A stretch of DNA of 64,000 nt from an uncultured Parabacteroides sp. (GTDB lineage Bacteria; Bacteroidota; Bacteroidia; Bacteroidales; Tannerellaceae), in the NCBI GenBank assembly GCA_937894065.1, contig CALCST010000002.1:81297-145296 (forward strand), written 5' to 3'. The first letter of the stretch is position 1; every line of letters starts with the position of its first letter. The notes below the pieces were generated by a model, which was not told where the DNA came from, made no database searches, and saw nothing but the letters and a program-made list of their open reading frames with translations. Of the stretch, positions 45,228 through 53,358 are shown piece by piece. The position numbers and the translations under genes were made by a program.

Positions 45228-45242
45228 AGATGAAGATATTTA

Positions 45243-45313
45243 TAGTTGACGAGGCTACAGAGACAAGTTGACAAGGTATATTTTGTACAAACAAATATTC
45301 TGTCAACTTATCA
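45243..45313. repeat. R1 intergenic hairpin repeat, copy g
   Basis: TAGTTGACGAGGCTACAGAG, then ACAAGTTGACAAGG, is followed after 26 bases by TGTCAACTTATCAC, a shortened right arm. It lies just before the dehydrogenase start. Confidence 0.72.
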
Positions 45314-45334
45314 CCACGTCCATATAAAAACAAA

Positions 45335-45371
45335 GTTCGGAACATTTCATATATCATGAAACATTCCGAAC
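45335..45371 (-). terminator. Terminator of the zinc protease gene
   Basis: GTTCGGAACATTTCAT and ATGAAACATTCCGAAC pair over 14 of 16 positions around a five-base loop. On the minus strand the hairpin is followed by TTTGTTTTTAT. Confidence 0.82.
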
Positions 45372-45410
45372 CCTATTTTAGTTCCAATAGTCCCTATTTA
45401 TTAAATACTT

Positions 45411-46094
45411 TTATTCATCACGATTAGCTCCAAGGAACATCATTACATAATATAACAATGTAGCCAAAGAACCCAAAGCAGCGACAACGTATGTGTAAGC
45501 AGCTGAACGCAAAGCATCTTCAGCCTTATCATGTATTGCAACATTTGTTATACCTGCACGGCTCAACCAAACCAAAGCTCGCTGGCTGGCATTAATTTCA
45601 ACCGGCAATGTTATCAAACTGAACAATGTTGTTGACGCAAACAAGATTATACCGAAAAGCATAAGCTGAGGGAAAGAATGAAGCAAAAGCATTCCACCAA
45701 GCAAAACCCACTGCACAATATTTGAAGCAAAGCTTACAACCGGAACCAATGCAGAACGCATCTTCAACGGAGCATAAGCTACAGCATGCTGAACAGCGTG
45801 TCCGCATTCATGAGCAGCAACGGCAGCAGCTGCAACACTGTTGCTATAATATACACTTTCACTCAAGTTCACTGTTTTGTCCATCGGGTTGTAATGGTCT
45901 GTCAAATGTCCCGGTGTACATGTCACTTTTACATCGTAAATACCATTATCATGCAACATTTTTTCTGCTACATCTCTACCTGTCATACCCGAAGGCAAAG
46001 GTATTTCCGAATACAACTCAAATTTCTTCTGCAAACGTGAAGAAACCAACCAACTCAACACGGCTACGCCGATAAATATAATCCAATAAATCAT
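45411..46094 (-). CDS. Neutral zinc metallopeptidase, YugP type
   Basis: The 227-residue membrane protease has an N-terminal helix (IYWIIFIGVAVLSWLVSS), the zinc-binding HECGH at residues 95-99 preceded by VAAAAVAA, and three further hydrophobic segments. GMTGRDVAEKMLHDNG and HYNPMDKTVNLSESVY are typical of PF04298. Family members are widespread but their targets are unknown. It is monocistronic, with terminators on both sides. Confidence 0.92.
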   Translation of the reverse strand: MIYWIIFIGVAVLSWLVSSRLQKKFELYSEIPLPSGMTGRDVAEKMLHDNGIYDVKVTCTPGHLTDHYNPMDKTVNLSESVYYSNSVAAAAVAAHECGHAVQHAVAYAPLKMRSALVPVVSFASNIVQWVLLGGMLLLHSFPQLMLFGIILFASTTLFSLITLPVEINASQRALVWLSRAGITNVAIHDKAEDALRSAAYTYVVAALGSLATLLYYVMMFLGANRDE

Positions 46095-46151
46095 ATAAAA
46101 TAAATTTCTAATTATTGTTTATCAATATAATAGCAAAAAGTTTGCCAAATA

Positions 46152-46203
46152 AAAAATGGCAGAAAAAGTCCTTATAAAGGAAACATTTTTCTGCCATTTT
46201 TAC
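46152..46203 (-). terminator. Terminator of purA
   Basis: AAAAATGGCAGAAAAA and TTTTTCTGCCATTTTT form a 16-bp stem with an inner CCTT/AAGG pair. On the minus strand T6 follows. It lies 95 bases after the purA stop, with an R1 fragment between. Confidence 0.85.
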
Positions 46204-46260
46204 CTATTTCGTTAAATTCAAGACCTTTTGTCGGCTAAATTCCAGTTCGATACGGATTTA

Positions 46261-46290
46261 AGCCTTGTCAACTTGTTCTCTTGTCAAGCT
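46261..46290. repeat. R1 repeat fragment, copy h (one arm)
   Basis: AGCCTTGTCAACTTGTTCTC, then TTGTCAAGCTG, represents one arm of R1 immediately downstream of purA. Confidence 0.62.
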
Positions 46291-46297
46291 GAGCAAA

Positions 46298-47572
46298 TCA
46301 GTCTTCTTCAGTATATCTTTCGATAGTCTGTTCGCGATCCGGACCAACTGAAACAATCTTGATACGAACGCCAAGTTCTTCTTCAAGGAATGTCAGGTAA
46401 GCGTTGAATTCTTCAGGGAATTCATCTTCGCTCTGCATTTTTGTCATATCAGTTTTCCAACCAGGAAGTTCCACATAAACAGGTTCAACACCTTCATCAA
46501 TTGAATATGGGAATTCTGTTACTTCCTCACCGTTTATCTTGTATGCAACGCAAGCCTTGATAGTGTCGAATGTGTCAAGAACGTCACTCTTCATCATAAT
46601 CAACTGGCTTACACCATTGATTGTAATTGCATATTTCAAAGCTACAAGGTCAATCCAACCGCAACGACGTTTACGGCCTGTAACGGCACCGAATTCATGA
46701 CCCAATTGACCAATTTTATCTCCTACTTCGTCAAACAACTCTGTTGGGAAAGGACCACTACCTACACGTGTGCAGTATGCCTTGAAAATACCATATACTT
46801 CACCGATATTACGTGGAGAAACACCCAAACCTGTACAGCAACCTGCACAAATAGTATTTGAAGAAGTAACGAACGGATAAGAACCGAAGTCAACATCAAG
46901 CATTGTTCCCTGAGCTCCTTCAGCCAACACAGACTTGCCTTCCTTTAGCAAGTTGTTAACAACATGTTCGCTATCAATCAACTTGAATTGTTTCAAATAG
47001 TTCAATGAGTCAAACCATTTTGCTTCCAATTCAGTAATATCATATTCATAATTCAAAGAACGCAAAATAGCTTCGTGTTTTGCTTTTGCTGCTGCATAGA
47101 TTGAATCGAAATCACGCAACAAATCACCAACGCGAACACCATTACGGCTAACTTTATCTGTATAAGTCGGACCAATACCTTTACCGGTTGTTCCAATCTT
47201 ACCAGCACCTTTTGCTGCTTCATAAGCTGCGTCCAACATGCGGTGAGTAGGCAAAATCAAATGAGCTTTCTTAGAAATATAAAGCTGCTTTGTGATGTCA
47301 TGTCCGCTGGCAGCCAAAGCTTCAGCTTCTTCTTTGAACAAGACAGGATCCAATACGACACCGTTTCCGATTACGTTTATCTTTCCTCCCTGGAATATAC
47401 CTGAAGGAATTGAACGCAACACATATTTTTCACCGTTGAATTCCAATGTATGACCTGCGTTTGGGCCGCCTTGGAAACGAGCAACAACATCGTATTTCGG
47501 AGTCAATACGTCGACAACTTTACCCTTGCCTTCGTCGCCCCACTGTAATCCTAGCAATACATCTACTTTCAT
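46298..47572 (-). CDS. purA: Adenylosuccinate synthetase
   Basis: PurA joins aspartate to IMP using GTP, the first step toward AMP. The start at 47572 gives 424 residues and the family N-terminus (MKVDVLLGLQWGDEGKGK, with the GTP-binding loop and catalytic Asp). GPNAGHTLEF with the catalytic His, GTTGKGIGPTYTDKVSRNG, and EGAQGTMLDVDFGSYPFVTS are all present. The upstream in-frame Met at 47623 is excluded by the promoter position and family length. Confidence 0.98.
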   Translation of the reverse strand: MKVDVLLGLQWGDEGKGKVVDVLTPKYDVVARFQGGPNAGHTLEFNGEKYVLRSIPSGIFQGGKINVIGNGVVLDPVLFKEEAEALAASGHDITKQLYISKKAHLILPTHRMLDAAYEAAKGAGKIGTTGKGIGPTYTDKVSRNGVRVGDLLRDFDSIYAAAKAKHEAILRSLNYEYDITELEAKWFDSLNYLKQFKLIDSEHVVNNLLKEGKSVLAEGAQGTMLDVDFGSYPFVTSSNTICAGCCTGLGVSPRNIGEVYGIFKAYCTRVGSGPFPTELFDEVGDKIGQLGHEFGAVTGRKRRCGWIDLVALKYAITINGVSQLIMMKSDVLDTFDTIKACVAYKINGEEVTEFPYSIDEGVEPVYVELPGWKTDMTKMQSEDEFPEEFNAYLTFLEEELGVRIKIVSVGPDREQTIERYTEED

Positions 47573-47640
47573 GTTCTTTATATAATAGACTGTTAATATA
47601 CTTATTTTTGGAGGTTGTCGCATTTAGAGCTTAAACCACA

Positions 47641-47671
47641 CAAAGGTAGCTTATTTATAGGAACAAGCAAA
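47641..47671 (-). promoter_or_regulatory. Promoter of purA
   Basis: TACCTTTG (complement at 47641-47648) and TTTG (complement at 47668-47671) have a 19-base spacer. The leader to the purA ATG is about 60 bases. Confidence 0.65.
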
Positions 47672-47717
47672 AACTTATGGAACTTTATTTGCATAAAGCT
47701 GATTTTACAAGCCCTAA

Positions 47718-47828
47718 TCAAAGCAATCCATTCGACTTTAACCATCTCTTTCCGGATGGAGTCAGAAACCATAAAAGAGCCAAAGCACATGGTATTCCAA
47801 CCATTGACAAAACAAATATAGTTGCCAT
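47718..47828 (-). CDS. 36-residue single-pass membrane protein, unannotated
   Basis: A short frame on the minus strand starts ATG at 47828 and stops at 47718. It encodes MATIFVLSMVGIPCALALLW, then FLTPSGKRWLKSNGLL. That is one membrane helix ending in a Trp, followed by a Pro-Ser-Gly-Lys turn and a basic tail, which would place the N-terminus outside and the tail in the cytoplasm. The pattern is too regular for chance and resembles tiny membrane proteins I recall in Bacteroides. It lies between a hairpin (47849-47897) and the purA promoter. No function can be given. The opposite-strand frame over it has poor protein character. Confidence 0.6.
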   Translation of the reverse strand: MATIFVLSMVGIPCALALLWFLTPSGKRWLKSNGLL

Positions 47829-47848
47829 AATTACACCATTTGGTTTTT

Positions 47849-47897
47849 ACAAAAATAGGCAATCTCTGCTTGAATATCAAGCAAAAACTGCCTATTT
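47849..47897 (-). terminator. Two-part hairpin upstream of the tiny membrane protein gene
   Basis: AAAATAGGCA pairs with TGCCTATTT, and inside it GCTTGA pairs with TCAAGC. On the minus strand it ends in TTTTTG, so it can terminate transcripts from 48065-48736, or attenuate the tiny gene whose ATG is 20 bases further on. Confidence 0.6.
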
Positions 47898-47914
47898 AAA
47901 TGTTATTAGTCAAT

Positions 47915-48038
47915 TTAAGTTTCGCAGAATGCTCAACTTAACAAGTTGACAAGGCTTCAGAGACAAGTTGACAAGGTCAAAATAACTCCAAATTATTTAA
48001 TGCTCTTGTCAACTTGTTTACTTGTCAACTTGTCACCT
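47915..48038. repeat. R1 intergenic hairpin repeat, copy i (long form)
   Basis: Begins AAGTTTCGCAGAATGCTCAA, then ACAAGTTGACAAGGCTTCAG and AGACAAGTTGACAAGG. After about 30 bases comes CTTGTCAACTTGTTTACTTG, then TCAACTTGTCACC. The two 13-bp units of each arm pair. It occupies the gap below the AlkD-like gene. Confidence 0.82.
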
Positions 48039-48064
48039 AAAATTAAACTTCCGAAACCTCTCAA

Positions 48065-48736
48065 TCACTCAAAATAATATTCGAACTCAAACTTCAAGTC
48101 ATTGAATATTTCTTCCAATTCCGCCTTTCCACAATTCTCGTATTCCGAAACTAGGTCCATAACTTTTGCCGCAGAGTTACGGTCTTTCCTGCCATAACGC
48201 TTCAAAGCAAGAGAAGCCGAACGCTGTGATGCAGAAATTCCACAATTCAAAACTTCTTTGGCTTTAGCAAAGAACTTGGTTTCCAGTTCCTGAGAAACTG
48301 TTTTTTCCTTTATATACATATTTGCCAATGTAAGGAATGCACATACATATGTATATTCGGAAGGTGTATCACTTTCAAGGCAAGCGCCAACTATTTCCTC
48401 AACAGAAGGAGAATTTGGAATAAGATTGGAACAAAGCTGTTCCGCTATCTCCATATATTTTATATCCGCAATCCATTGCAAAGCCGTTTCTTTCCGGAAA
48501 TCACCCGCCGGATATAAAAGTGTTGCCAATATTTTCAGCTCACGGACATCTTCTTTCCATAAATCTTCTGCCAATGAAACACTTGGAGTGCAACTGCCGG
48601 CAATAAGCTTTATTTCAGGTATTGGAGTACCGAAGATAAGCTTATAGTTCATTCCTTTCTCACGCAGGCTTGTCGAAATAACTCCATTCATAGCAAGACG
48701 GAGTTTTTTTCGTATTTGCTGAACTTCAGTATTCAT
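48065..48736 (-). CDS. AlkD-like DNA alkylation repair protein
   Basis: The 223-residue protein is all helical, with HEAT-like repeats. The N-terminal KLIFGTPIPEIKLIAGSC and DLWKEDVRELKILATLLYPA resemble the AlkD superfamily, which removes alkylated bases from DNA or binds them. The catalytic Asp and Trp of AlkD cannot be placed with confidence. Divergent members in Bacteroidetes may have other roles. It is flanked by R1 repeats on both sides. Confidence 0.65.
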   Translation of the reverse strand: MNTEVQQIRKKLRLAMNGVISTSLREKGMNYKLIFGTPIPEIKLIAGSCTPSVSLAEDLWKEDVRELKILATLLYPAGDFRKETALQWIADIKYMEIAEQLCSNLIPNSPSVEEIVGACLESDTPSEYTYVCAFLTLANMYIKEKTVSQELETKFFAKAKEVLNCGISASQRSASLALKRYGRKDRNSAAKVMDLVSEYENCGKAELEEIFNDLKFEFEYYFE

Positions 48737-48750
48737 TTACAATAGTTTTA

Positions 48751-48822
48751 GATACGAGGTGACAAGGCTTCCGAAACAAGGTAAAAATCATTGTCAACTC
48801 GTTACCTTGTCAACTCGTCCCC
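48751..48822. repeat. R1 intergenic hairpin repeat, copy j
   Basis: GAGGTGACAAGGCTTCCGAA and ACAAGG are followed by TTGTCAACTCGTTACCTTGT and CAACTCGTCCC. It fills the gap between the AlkD-like start and the peptidase stop. Confidence 0.75.
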
Positions 48823-48827
48823 TACAA

Positions 48828-50885
48828 TCAATTATAACTAGGCAAGAATGAATAATCACGGCTATAACGAAGCATCTGTTCAACATAGCCTTCTGTATAG
48901 TCAAGGACTATATCAGTAACTTCACCGTTATCATTCTTAACTTCTTTCATAACCGGATTTACAAAACCTTTGTATGGAGCAAGATTAAGTTTCTTGTATC
49001 TTTCAAGAACTTCCTTATGCAAATCCTGATCCACTTTCACTGCATAATCCTCAACAAGACGTTTTCCGGCTTCAAAATCACCTTCACTCTTCACACGCTG
49101 AACTTCTGCCAACAGCTGAGCGAACAAGCCACGCAATTTATCATAATCGTTTACGACTACATAAGTTTTGCCATCACGCTGTTTCAACTCAACAACATTG
49201 TCGGCTTTGCCTTTTTCGTAAGCCCATTTAGCAATAAGCTGGCGGTTACGCATATGTGCTTCTTCAACATCTTTTCCCGGTTCGATACGCACAAGCTGAG
49301 TCATCAAACCATTCATCATATACTGATAATATGCAGCTTTGTATGCATCTGCATCAGGAAGCAAGCCCAAATCTACCATTTTCTGATCTGCCATATAATA
49401 CAAACCGAACAAGTCTGCACGTGCTTCTTCCAATGTTGAGCTGTAAGCACCCAAAGCATCAGGGTCAACACCATCAAGCAATTTACCTGAACCGTGACCC
49501 AGACATTCATGCAAGTCTGTATGCAAGTTATCTGTCATAAAGCCGTATTTCTTAGCCTGTTCACGCTCTGCGTCACTCCACATGAATTCTGCAGACATAC
49601 CGCTACCCTGAGAAGCTTTGTCGTAAGCTTCAGTAATATTTTCGATTGTCACAGACTTAGAACCATGGTCGCGACGAATCCAGTCTGCATTAGGCAAGTT
49701 AATACCGATAGGAGTTGAAGGATAGCAGTCACCACCAAGCATTGCAACAGTGATAACTTTTGCACTCACACCTTTAACTTTCTCCTTGCGGAAACGTGGG
49801 TCAATTGGTGAATTATCTTCAAACCACTGTGCGTTTTCGCTTATTATCTTTGTGCGCTCAGTAGCTTTTTTATTTATGAAATTAACTGTTGATTCCCAGC
49901 TAGCCTTACGTCCAAGAGGGTCGCCATAAGTTTCGATGAAACCATTTACGAAGTCAACATCTGATTTTGTATCTTCAACCCAAAGCACTGAATAAGCATC
50001 GAAAGTCTTCAAATCACCAGTCTGATAATATTCAATCAACTTTTCGATGATAGCCTTCTGAGCATCGTTTTCAGCGAAAGCTACAGCCTTCTGCAATTCT
50101 GCTACGATATGCTCGATTGCTTCAGTGTACAAACCGCCGACTTTCCATACCTTTTCATAAATCTTTCCGTTTTCCTTAACAAGGCGGCTGTTCAAACCAT
50201 AAGAAATAGGTCTTACTGAATCCTGACCAATCTTCATTTTATTATAGAAGTCGTTGACTTCAGCCTGAGTCAAATCTCCTTCATAATAATTATTTGCCGA
50301 AGCTTTGATGATATCATTTGCTCCACTCTGAACTGTTCGTTTGTTCAAAACAGCAGGATCAAACATTACCGGAGTAAGTTCTTCGATAAGCTGATCAACT
50401 GTTTCTCCTTCGCGCAAAGGCAATGCCGACGGCTCAACTTGTTTTACACATTCAGCAAAAAACTCTTTTGAGAAAGTTGGCAAGAATTTATCTTCTGCAT
50501 AATGATGATGAATACCATTTGCAAACCAAACTCTTTTCAGATAAGTTTCCAAAGCCTTGAACTCTTCACTGTTCTTATCGCCCTTATAAGAAGTATAAAC
50601 AGCTTCCAAAGTGCGACGGATAGGCAAATTGTAACGGCAATTCTGGTCTGCAAGAATATCACGACCCATCAATGCCGCTTCCGACAAATGATATAATAAT
50701 TGTTTCTGACGAAGTGTCAGTTCTTCAAAACCAGGCACCTGATAGCGGAGAATCTGCAAATCTGCAAATTGATCTACCACATAATTAAAGTCATTGTTTA
50801 CAGCCTCAACCGTTTTTGTTTGCTGTCCACCGGTGCAAGCTGTCATTCCAATAGCTGTCATAACAGATAAAATTACGTTTTTCAT
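48828..50885 (-). CDS. Dipeptidyl-peptidase III (M49), lipoprotein form
   Basis: The product is 685 residues from the ATG at 50885, with a lipoprotein signal (MTAIGMTAC) rather than the cytoplasmic form seen in eukaryotes. The zinc motif is HECLGH (His459-His464), the six-residue HExxGH of family M49, and the second motif ARADLFGLY (EEARADL) supplies the third ligand. The enzyme removes dipeptides from peptide N-termini, probably in the periplasm. HECLGH with Cys is the version known in Bacteroides. Family members are often mis-annotated as dihydrofolate reductase. A TATCTTTG box lies 30 bases upstream of the ATG (complement at 50915-50922). Confidence 0.93.
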   Translation of the reverse strand: MKNVILSVMTAIGMTACTGGQQTKTVEAVNNDFNYVVDQFADLQILRYQVPGFEELTLRQKQLLYHLSEAALMGRDILADQNCRYNLPIRRTLEAVYTSYKGDKNSEEFKALETYLKRVWFANGIHHHYAEDKFLPTFSKEFFAECVKQVEPSALPLREGETVDQLIEELTPVMFDPAVLNKRTVQSGANDIIKASANNYYEGDLTQAEVNDFYNKMKIGQDSVRPISYGLNSRLVKENGKIYEKVWKVGGLYTEAIEHIVAELQKAVAFAENDAQKAIIEKLIEYYQTGDLKTFDAYSVLWVEDTKSDVDFVNGFIETYGDPLGRKASWESTVNFINKKATERTKIISENAQWFEDNSPIDPRFRKEKVKGVSAKVITVAMLGGDCYPSTPIGINLPNADWIRRDHGSKSVTIENITEAYDKASQGSGMSAEFMWSDAEREQAKKYGFMTDNLHTDLHECLGHGSGKLLDGVDPDALGAYSSTLEEARADLFGLYYMADQKMVDLGLLPDADAYKAAYYQYMMNGLMTQLVRIEPGKDVEEAHMRNRQLIAKWAYEKGKADNVVELKQRDGKTYVVVNDYDKLRGLFAQLLAEVQRVKSEGDFEAGKRLVEDYAVKVDQDLHKEVLERYKKLNLAPYKGFVNPVMKEVKNDNGEVTDIVLDYTEGYVEQMLRYSRDYSFLPSYN

Positions 50886-51035
50886 ATTTCTATTGTGTTT
50901 TTTATTCCAATGCGCAAAGATAGGAAAAATAAAAAAAAGACCAATCGGAACTTGCACAAGCTCCAATCGGCCTTATTATATCATCTTATAGAGATAATTC
51001 TTTTTTCAGTTCAAGAGTAAAAATAGAGTCATATT

Positions 51036-51206
51036 TCAGAATGTCATATTATCTAAATCTGCTGCTTTCACACGAATAATCTGTCCGTTACGAGAGAATA
51101 CCAATTCGCCGTTTTCTTTCTTTTTCTGGCTTACCAAGCGCTGAAAAGCCATATTAGCACCCTTTACTATATTCTCTTCAAATTCTCTAAGTTCTTGTTC
51201 ATTCAT
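51036..51206 (-). CDS. 56-residue protein overlapping the zeta-like kinase gene
   Basis: A short frame on the minus strand from ATG 51206 to a TGA at 51036 encodes MNEQELREFEENIVKGANMA, a charged helix, then a second part with QRLVSQKKKENGELVFSRNG and QIIRVKAADL that looks like a beta hairpin. Its start overlaps the last eight bases of the zeta-like gene, so it is translationally coupled to it. Size, coupling and context suggest an antitoxin or accessory partner, but the order (toxin first) is opposite to epsilon-zeta and I know no family for it. Confidence 0.72.
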   Translation of the reverse strand: MNEQELREFEENIVKGANMAFQRLVSQKKKENGELVFSRNGQIIRVKAADLDNMTF

Positions 51207-51831
51207 GATTCTCTAATTTTTTATAGATAACCGGATTATATATTTCGATTTTATCTCTTTTGAAGCCTTTTGCAATAATCTGCATCGGCGACATAGAGTT
51301 ATCGGCTATCATCCAATAGTCACTAATAGAAAGGTACAGTTCAAACAAATTGCGAATTCCGGCAGCATAACGTCTTCTGATTGTTTCTACCGGTATATTG
51401 TGTCCTCCGGCTGAAACTCTCATTTTTACTCGTTCTATTGCCAGCTCCGGCGTGTTAAGCCAGAAATACAATAAGGTGACGTAATAACCTTCCTTTTGAG
51501 CCTCCCGTATTAGGTTTGCCACCGAACGGGTTGCCAGCGTAGTTTCCATCGCAAAGGTCTCGCCAGCGGCGATTAGTTCCTTGATGCGTTTATACATAAT
51601 ACGACTTGCTTCTACGGCCACCGCAATGCTGTCAGAATTAAAGGGAGAGAGACCTTTCGCGATCTCGTCAGAGTTAACGAACTCTTTACATTTAAGCATT
51701 TCCGGCAGTATAGTAAATGAAGCAGTTGTTTTTCCTGCTCCGTTACAACCCGCTATTATATATAGGTATGGCACTGTTTCGCTTATTTTTCCGGCTACAA
51801 ATATATGAAGAAGTTTTATATCTCCACACAT
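51199..51831 (-). CDS. Zeta-toxin-like P-loop kinase
   Basis: The best start is the ATG at 51831, giving 210 residues; an ATG at 51861 adds ten residues of poor character. Walker A is AGCNGAGKTT, followed by EFVNSDEIAKGLSPF with the Asp that binds the sugar substrate in zeta toxins, ETTLATRSV, and an Arg-rich lid (PVETIRRRYAAGIRNL). Zeta toxins phosphorylate UDP-N-acetylglucosamine and block wall synthesis; chromosomal relatives are often not toxic. It lies 87 bases after hemW on the same strand and overlaps a 56-residue partner gene. Confidence 0.83.
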   Translation of the reverse strand: MCGDIKLLHIFVAGKISETVPYLYIIAGCNGAGKTTASFTILPEMLKCKEFVNSDEIAKGLSPFNSDSIAVAVEASRIMYKRIKELIAAGETFAMETTLATRSVANLIREAQKEGYYVTLLYFWLNTPELAIERVKMRVSAGGHNIPVETIRRRYAAGIRNLFELYLSISDYWMIADNSMSPMQIIAKGFKRDKIEIYNPVIYKKLENHE

Positions 51832-51917
51832 TTTTGACACAAAAATGCGATATGTGTGCAAAAAAAGTACTTGATAACCTCAATTTCGTCATAAAAACCG
51901 GTGTATTGGTACTAAAT

Positions 51918-53045
51918 TTACACCCACAACAGGTCGCTCATTATGCCGTCGGATATAAAAACGCCTTTCTCTGTTAAGGTAAGATTTCCGTCTTTCCGGG
52001 ATATCAAATCCTGCTCAATATATTTTTTTGCCTGCGCTTCGCAATATTTGCGGCGTTTATCTCCGTATCGTTTTTCAATTTCATCGAGATTTATTCCCCA
52101 CATCGTACGCAAGCCTGTAATGATATAATCGTTATAGCTTGTGTCTGCATCTTCAACCTCTTTCTCAACGGCTGGTTTTCCGACAGCCAAAGCCTCAATC
52201 CATTTTGGCAGTGATGACACGTTCCATTCCCTTCCTTCGCCATTAAATGAATGTGCCGAAGGGCCAAGTCCCAAATAGCTTATGCCTTTCCAATATGAAC
52301 TGTTGTGACGCGAGAAAAATCCTTCTCTGGCAAAATTGGAAATCTCATAATGCAAATATCCGGCTTCCTTGAGTCGGGATATCAATTGCGAGAACAATTC
52401 AACGCTGGTTTCCTCATCGACGGACGAAACCTTTCCCGCCTCCCAAAGCTTATACAAAGCTGTGCCTTCTTCATATATTAAATGATATGCAGAAATATGC
52501 GGTATGTCCAACGAAATAGCTTTCTGCAGATTTTTCTCCCATTTCTCAGGTGTCTGACCGGGAAGTCCGTATATCAAATCTATACTTATATTATATATAT
52601 CATGATTTTTGCATATCTCAACGGCACGGATTGCCTGTTCACTGCTGTGACGGCGGTTAAGAAACACCAAATCTTCCGAATCAAAACTCTGTACACCCAT
52701 ACTGATTCTGTTGAAGGGAAGAGTTCTCAATTCCGACATATATTTATCTGTAACGTCATCTGGATTTGCCTCAAGGGTTATTTCGGGATTGTCACTTACA
52801 TTATATATATGGTATATCGAATCAAATATCTCCGAAAAGTCTGACGCATCCAGTTGCGAAGGTGTTCCTCCGCCAAAATATATGGTTTCAATCTCCTCTC
52901 CTTTCAGATAATCCGCACGGAGCTGCATTTCCTTTATGACCGAAGACACATAGCGGCGCTTATAGCTCATGTCCGTATTTGAATAGAAATCACAATACAA
53001 GCATCTTTTGGCACAAAACGGAACGTGAATATACAATCCTGCCAT
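51918..53045 (-). CDS. hemW: HemW-type radical SAM protein
   Basis: The 375-residue protein has the radical SAM motif CAKRCLYCDF near its start (GLYIHVPFCAKRCLYC) and the HemN-family segments YFGGGTPS, RISMGVQSFD and IDLIYGLPGQT. The Cys-x3-Cys-x2-Cys without the fourth Cys of HemN, and the short length, indicate HemW, a haem chaperone, rather than coproporphyrinogen dehydrogenase. Start set at 53045 (MAGLYIHVPF). Databases often name it 'coproporphyrinogen III oxidase'. Confidence 0.9.
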   Translation of the reverse strand: MAGLYIHVPFCAKRCLYCDFYSNTDMSYKRRYVSSVIKEMQLRADYLKGEEIETIYFGGGTPSQLDASDFSEIFDSIYHIYNVSDNPEITLEANPDDVTDKYMSELRTLPFNRISMGVQSFDSEDLVFLNRRHSSEQAIRAVEICKNHDIYNISIDLIYGLPGQTPEKWEKNLQKAISLDIPHISAYHLIYEEGTALYKLWEAGKVSSVDEETSVELFSQLISRLKEAGYLHYEISNFAREGFFSRHNSSYWKGISYLGLGPSAHSFNGEGREWNVSSLPKWIEALAVGKPAVEKEVEDADTSYNDYIITGLRTMWGINLDEIEKRYGDKRRKYCEAQAKKYIEQDLISRKDGNLTLTEKGVFISDGIMSDLLWV

Positions 53046-53087
53046 AATCAATTAAATTTCTCTGTCTAAATAAAGATTTTCCGGATA

Positions 53088-53118
53088 CAAAAATAGAGAA
53101 AGGCGAGTGTAGAGCAAA
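53088..53118 (-). promoter_or_regulatory. Promoter of hemW
   Basis: TATTTTTG (complement at 53088-53095) and TTTG (complement at 53115-53118) are 19 bases apart, about 43 bases before the hemW ATG. Confidence 0.6.
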
Positions 53119-53206
53119 ATAATAAACTTGTTTTTGATTTTGCTATTCCGAGCCGCATCCTATCTTATCAAAAATAGTGAGAAATATCATTTTGGCATAT
53201 CTCCGG

Positions 53207-53358
53207 TTTTTCATAGCAATGAAACTTTTTTTCCACATATTATAAAAAACTTTTTCCATATATTATGAAAATTCTTTTTCATCAGCATGAAAATTTATTT
53301 CCATATATTATGAAAAAAGTTTTTCAAGGCATAGAAATACAATGAAAATGTAAATACA
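53207..53358. repeat. R2 AT-rich intergenic repeat, copy c (inverted)
   Basis: Read on the minus strand it follows copy b closely: ACATTTTCATTG at one end, then GAAAAACTTTTTTCATAATA, GGAAATAAATTTTCATGCTG and ATGAAAAAGAATTTTCATAA. It lies between the divergent hemW and EF-G2-like genes. Confidence 0.78.

Noticed and set aside
45243..45400. Cobalamin riboswitch before the dehydrogenase/cobalamin operon
   Set aside because: The interval is taken up by an R1 repeat and the zinc protease terminator; no B12 box or matching fold is seen.
47677..47949. 90-codon plus-strand frame upstream of purA
   Set aside because: It ends inside an R1 repeat, crosses a terminator-like hairpin, and lies opposite the tiny membrane protein frame, which has far better protein character.
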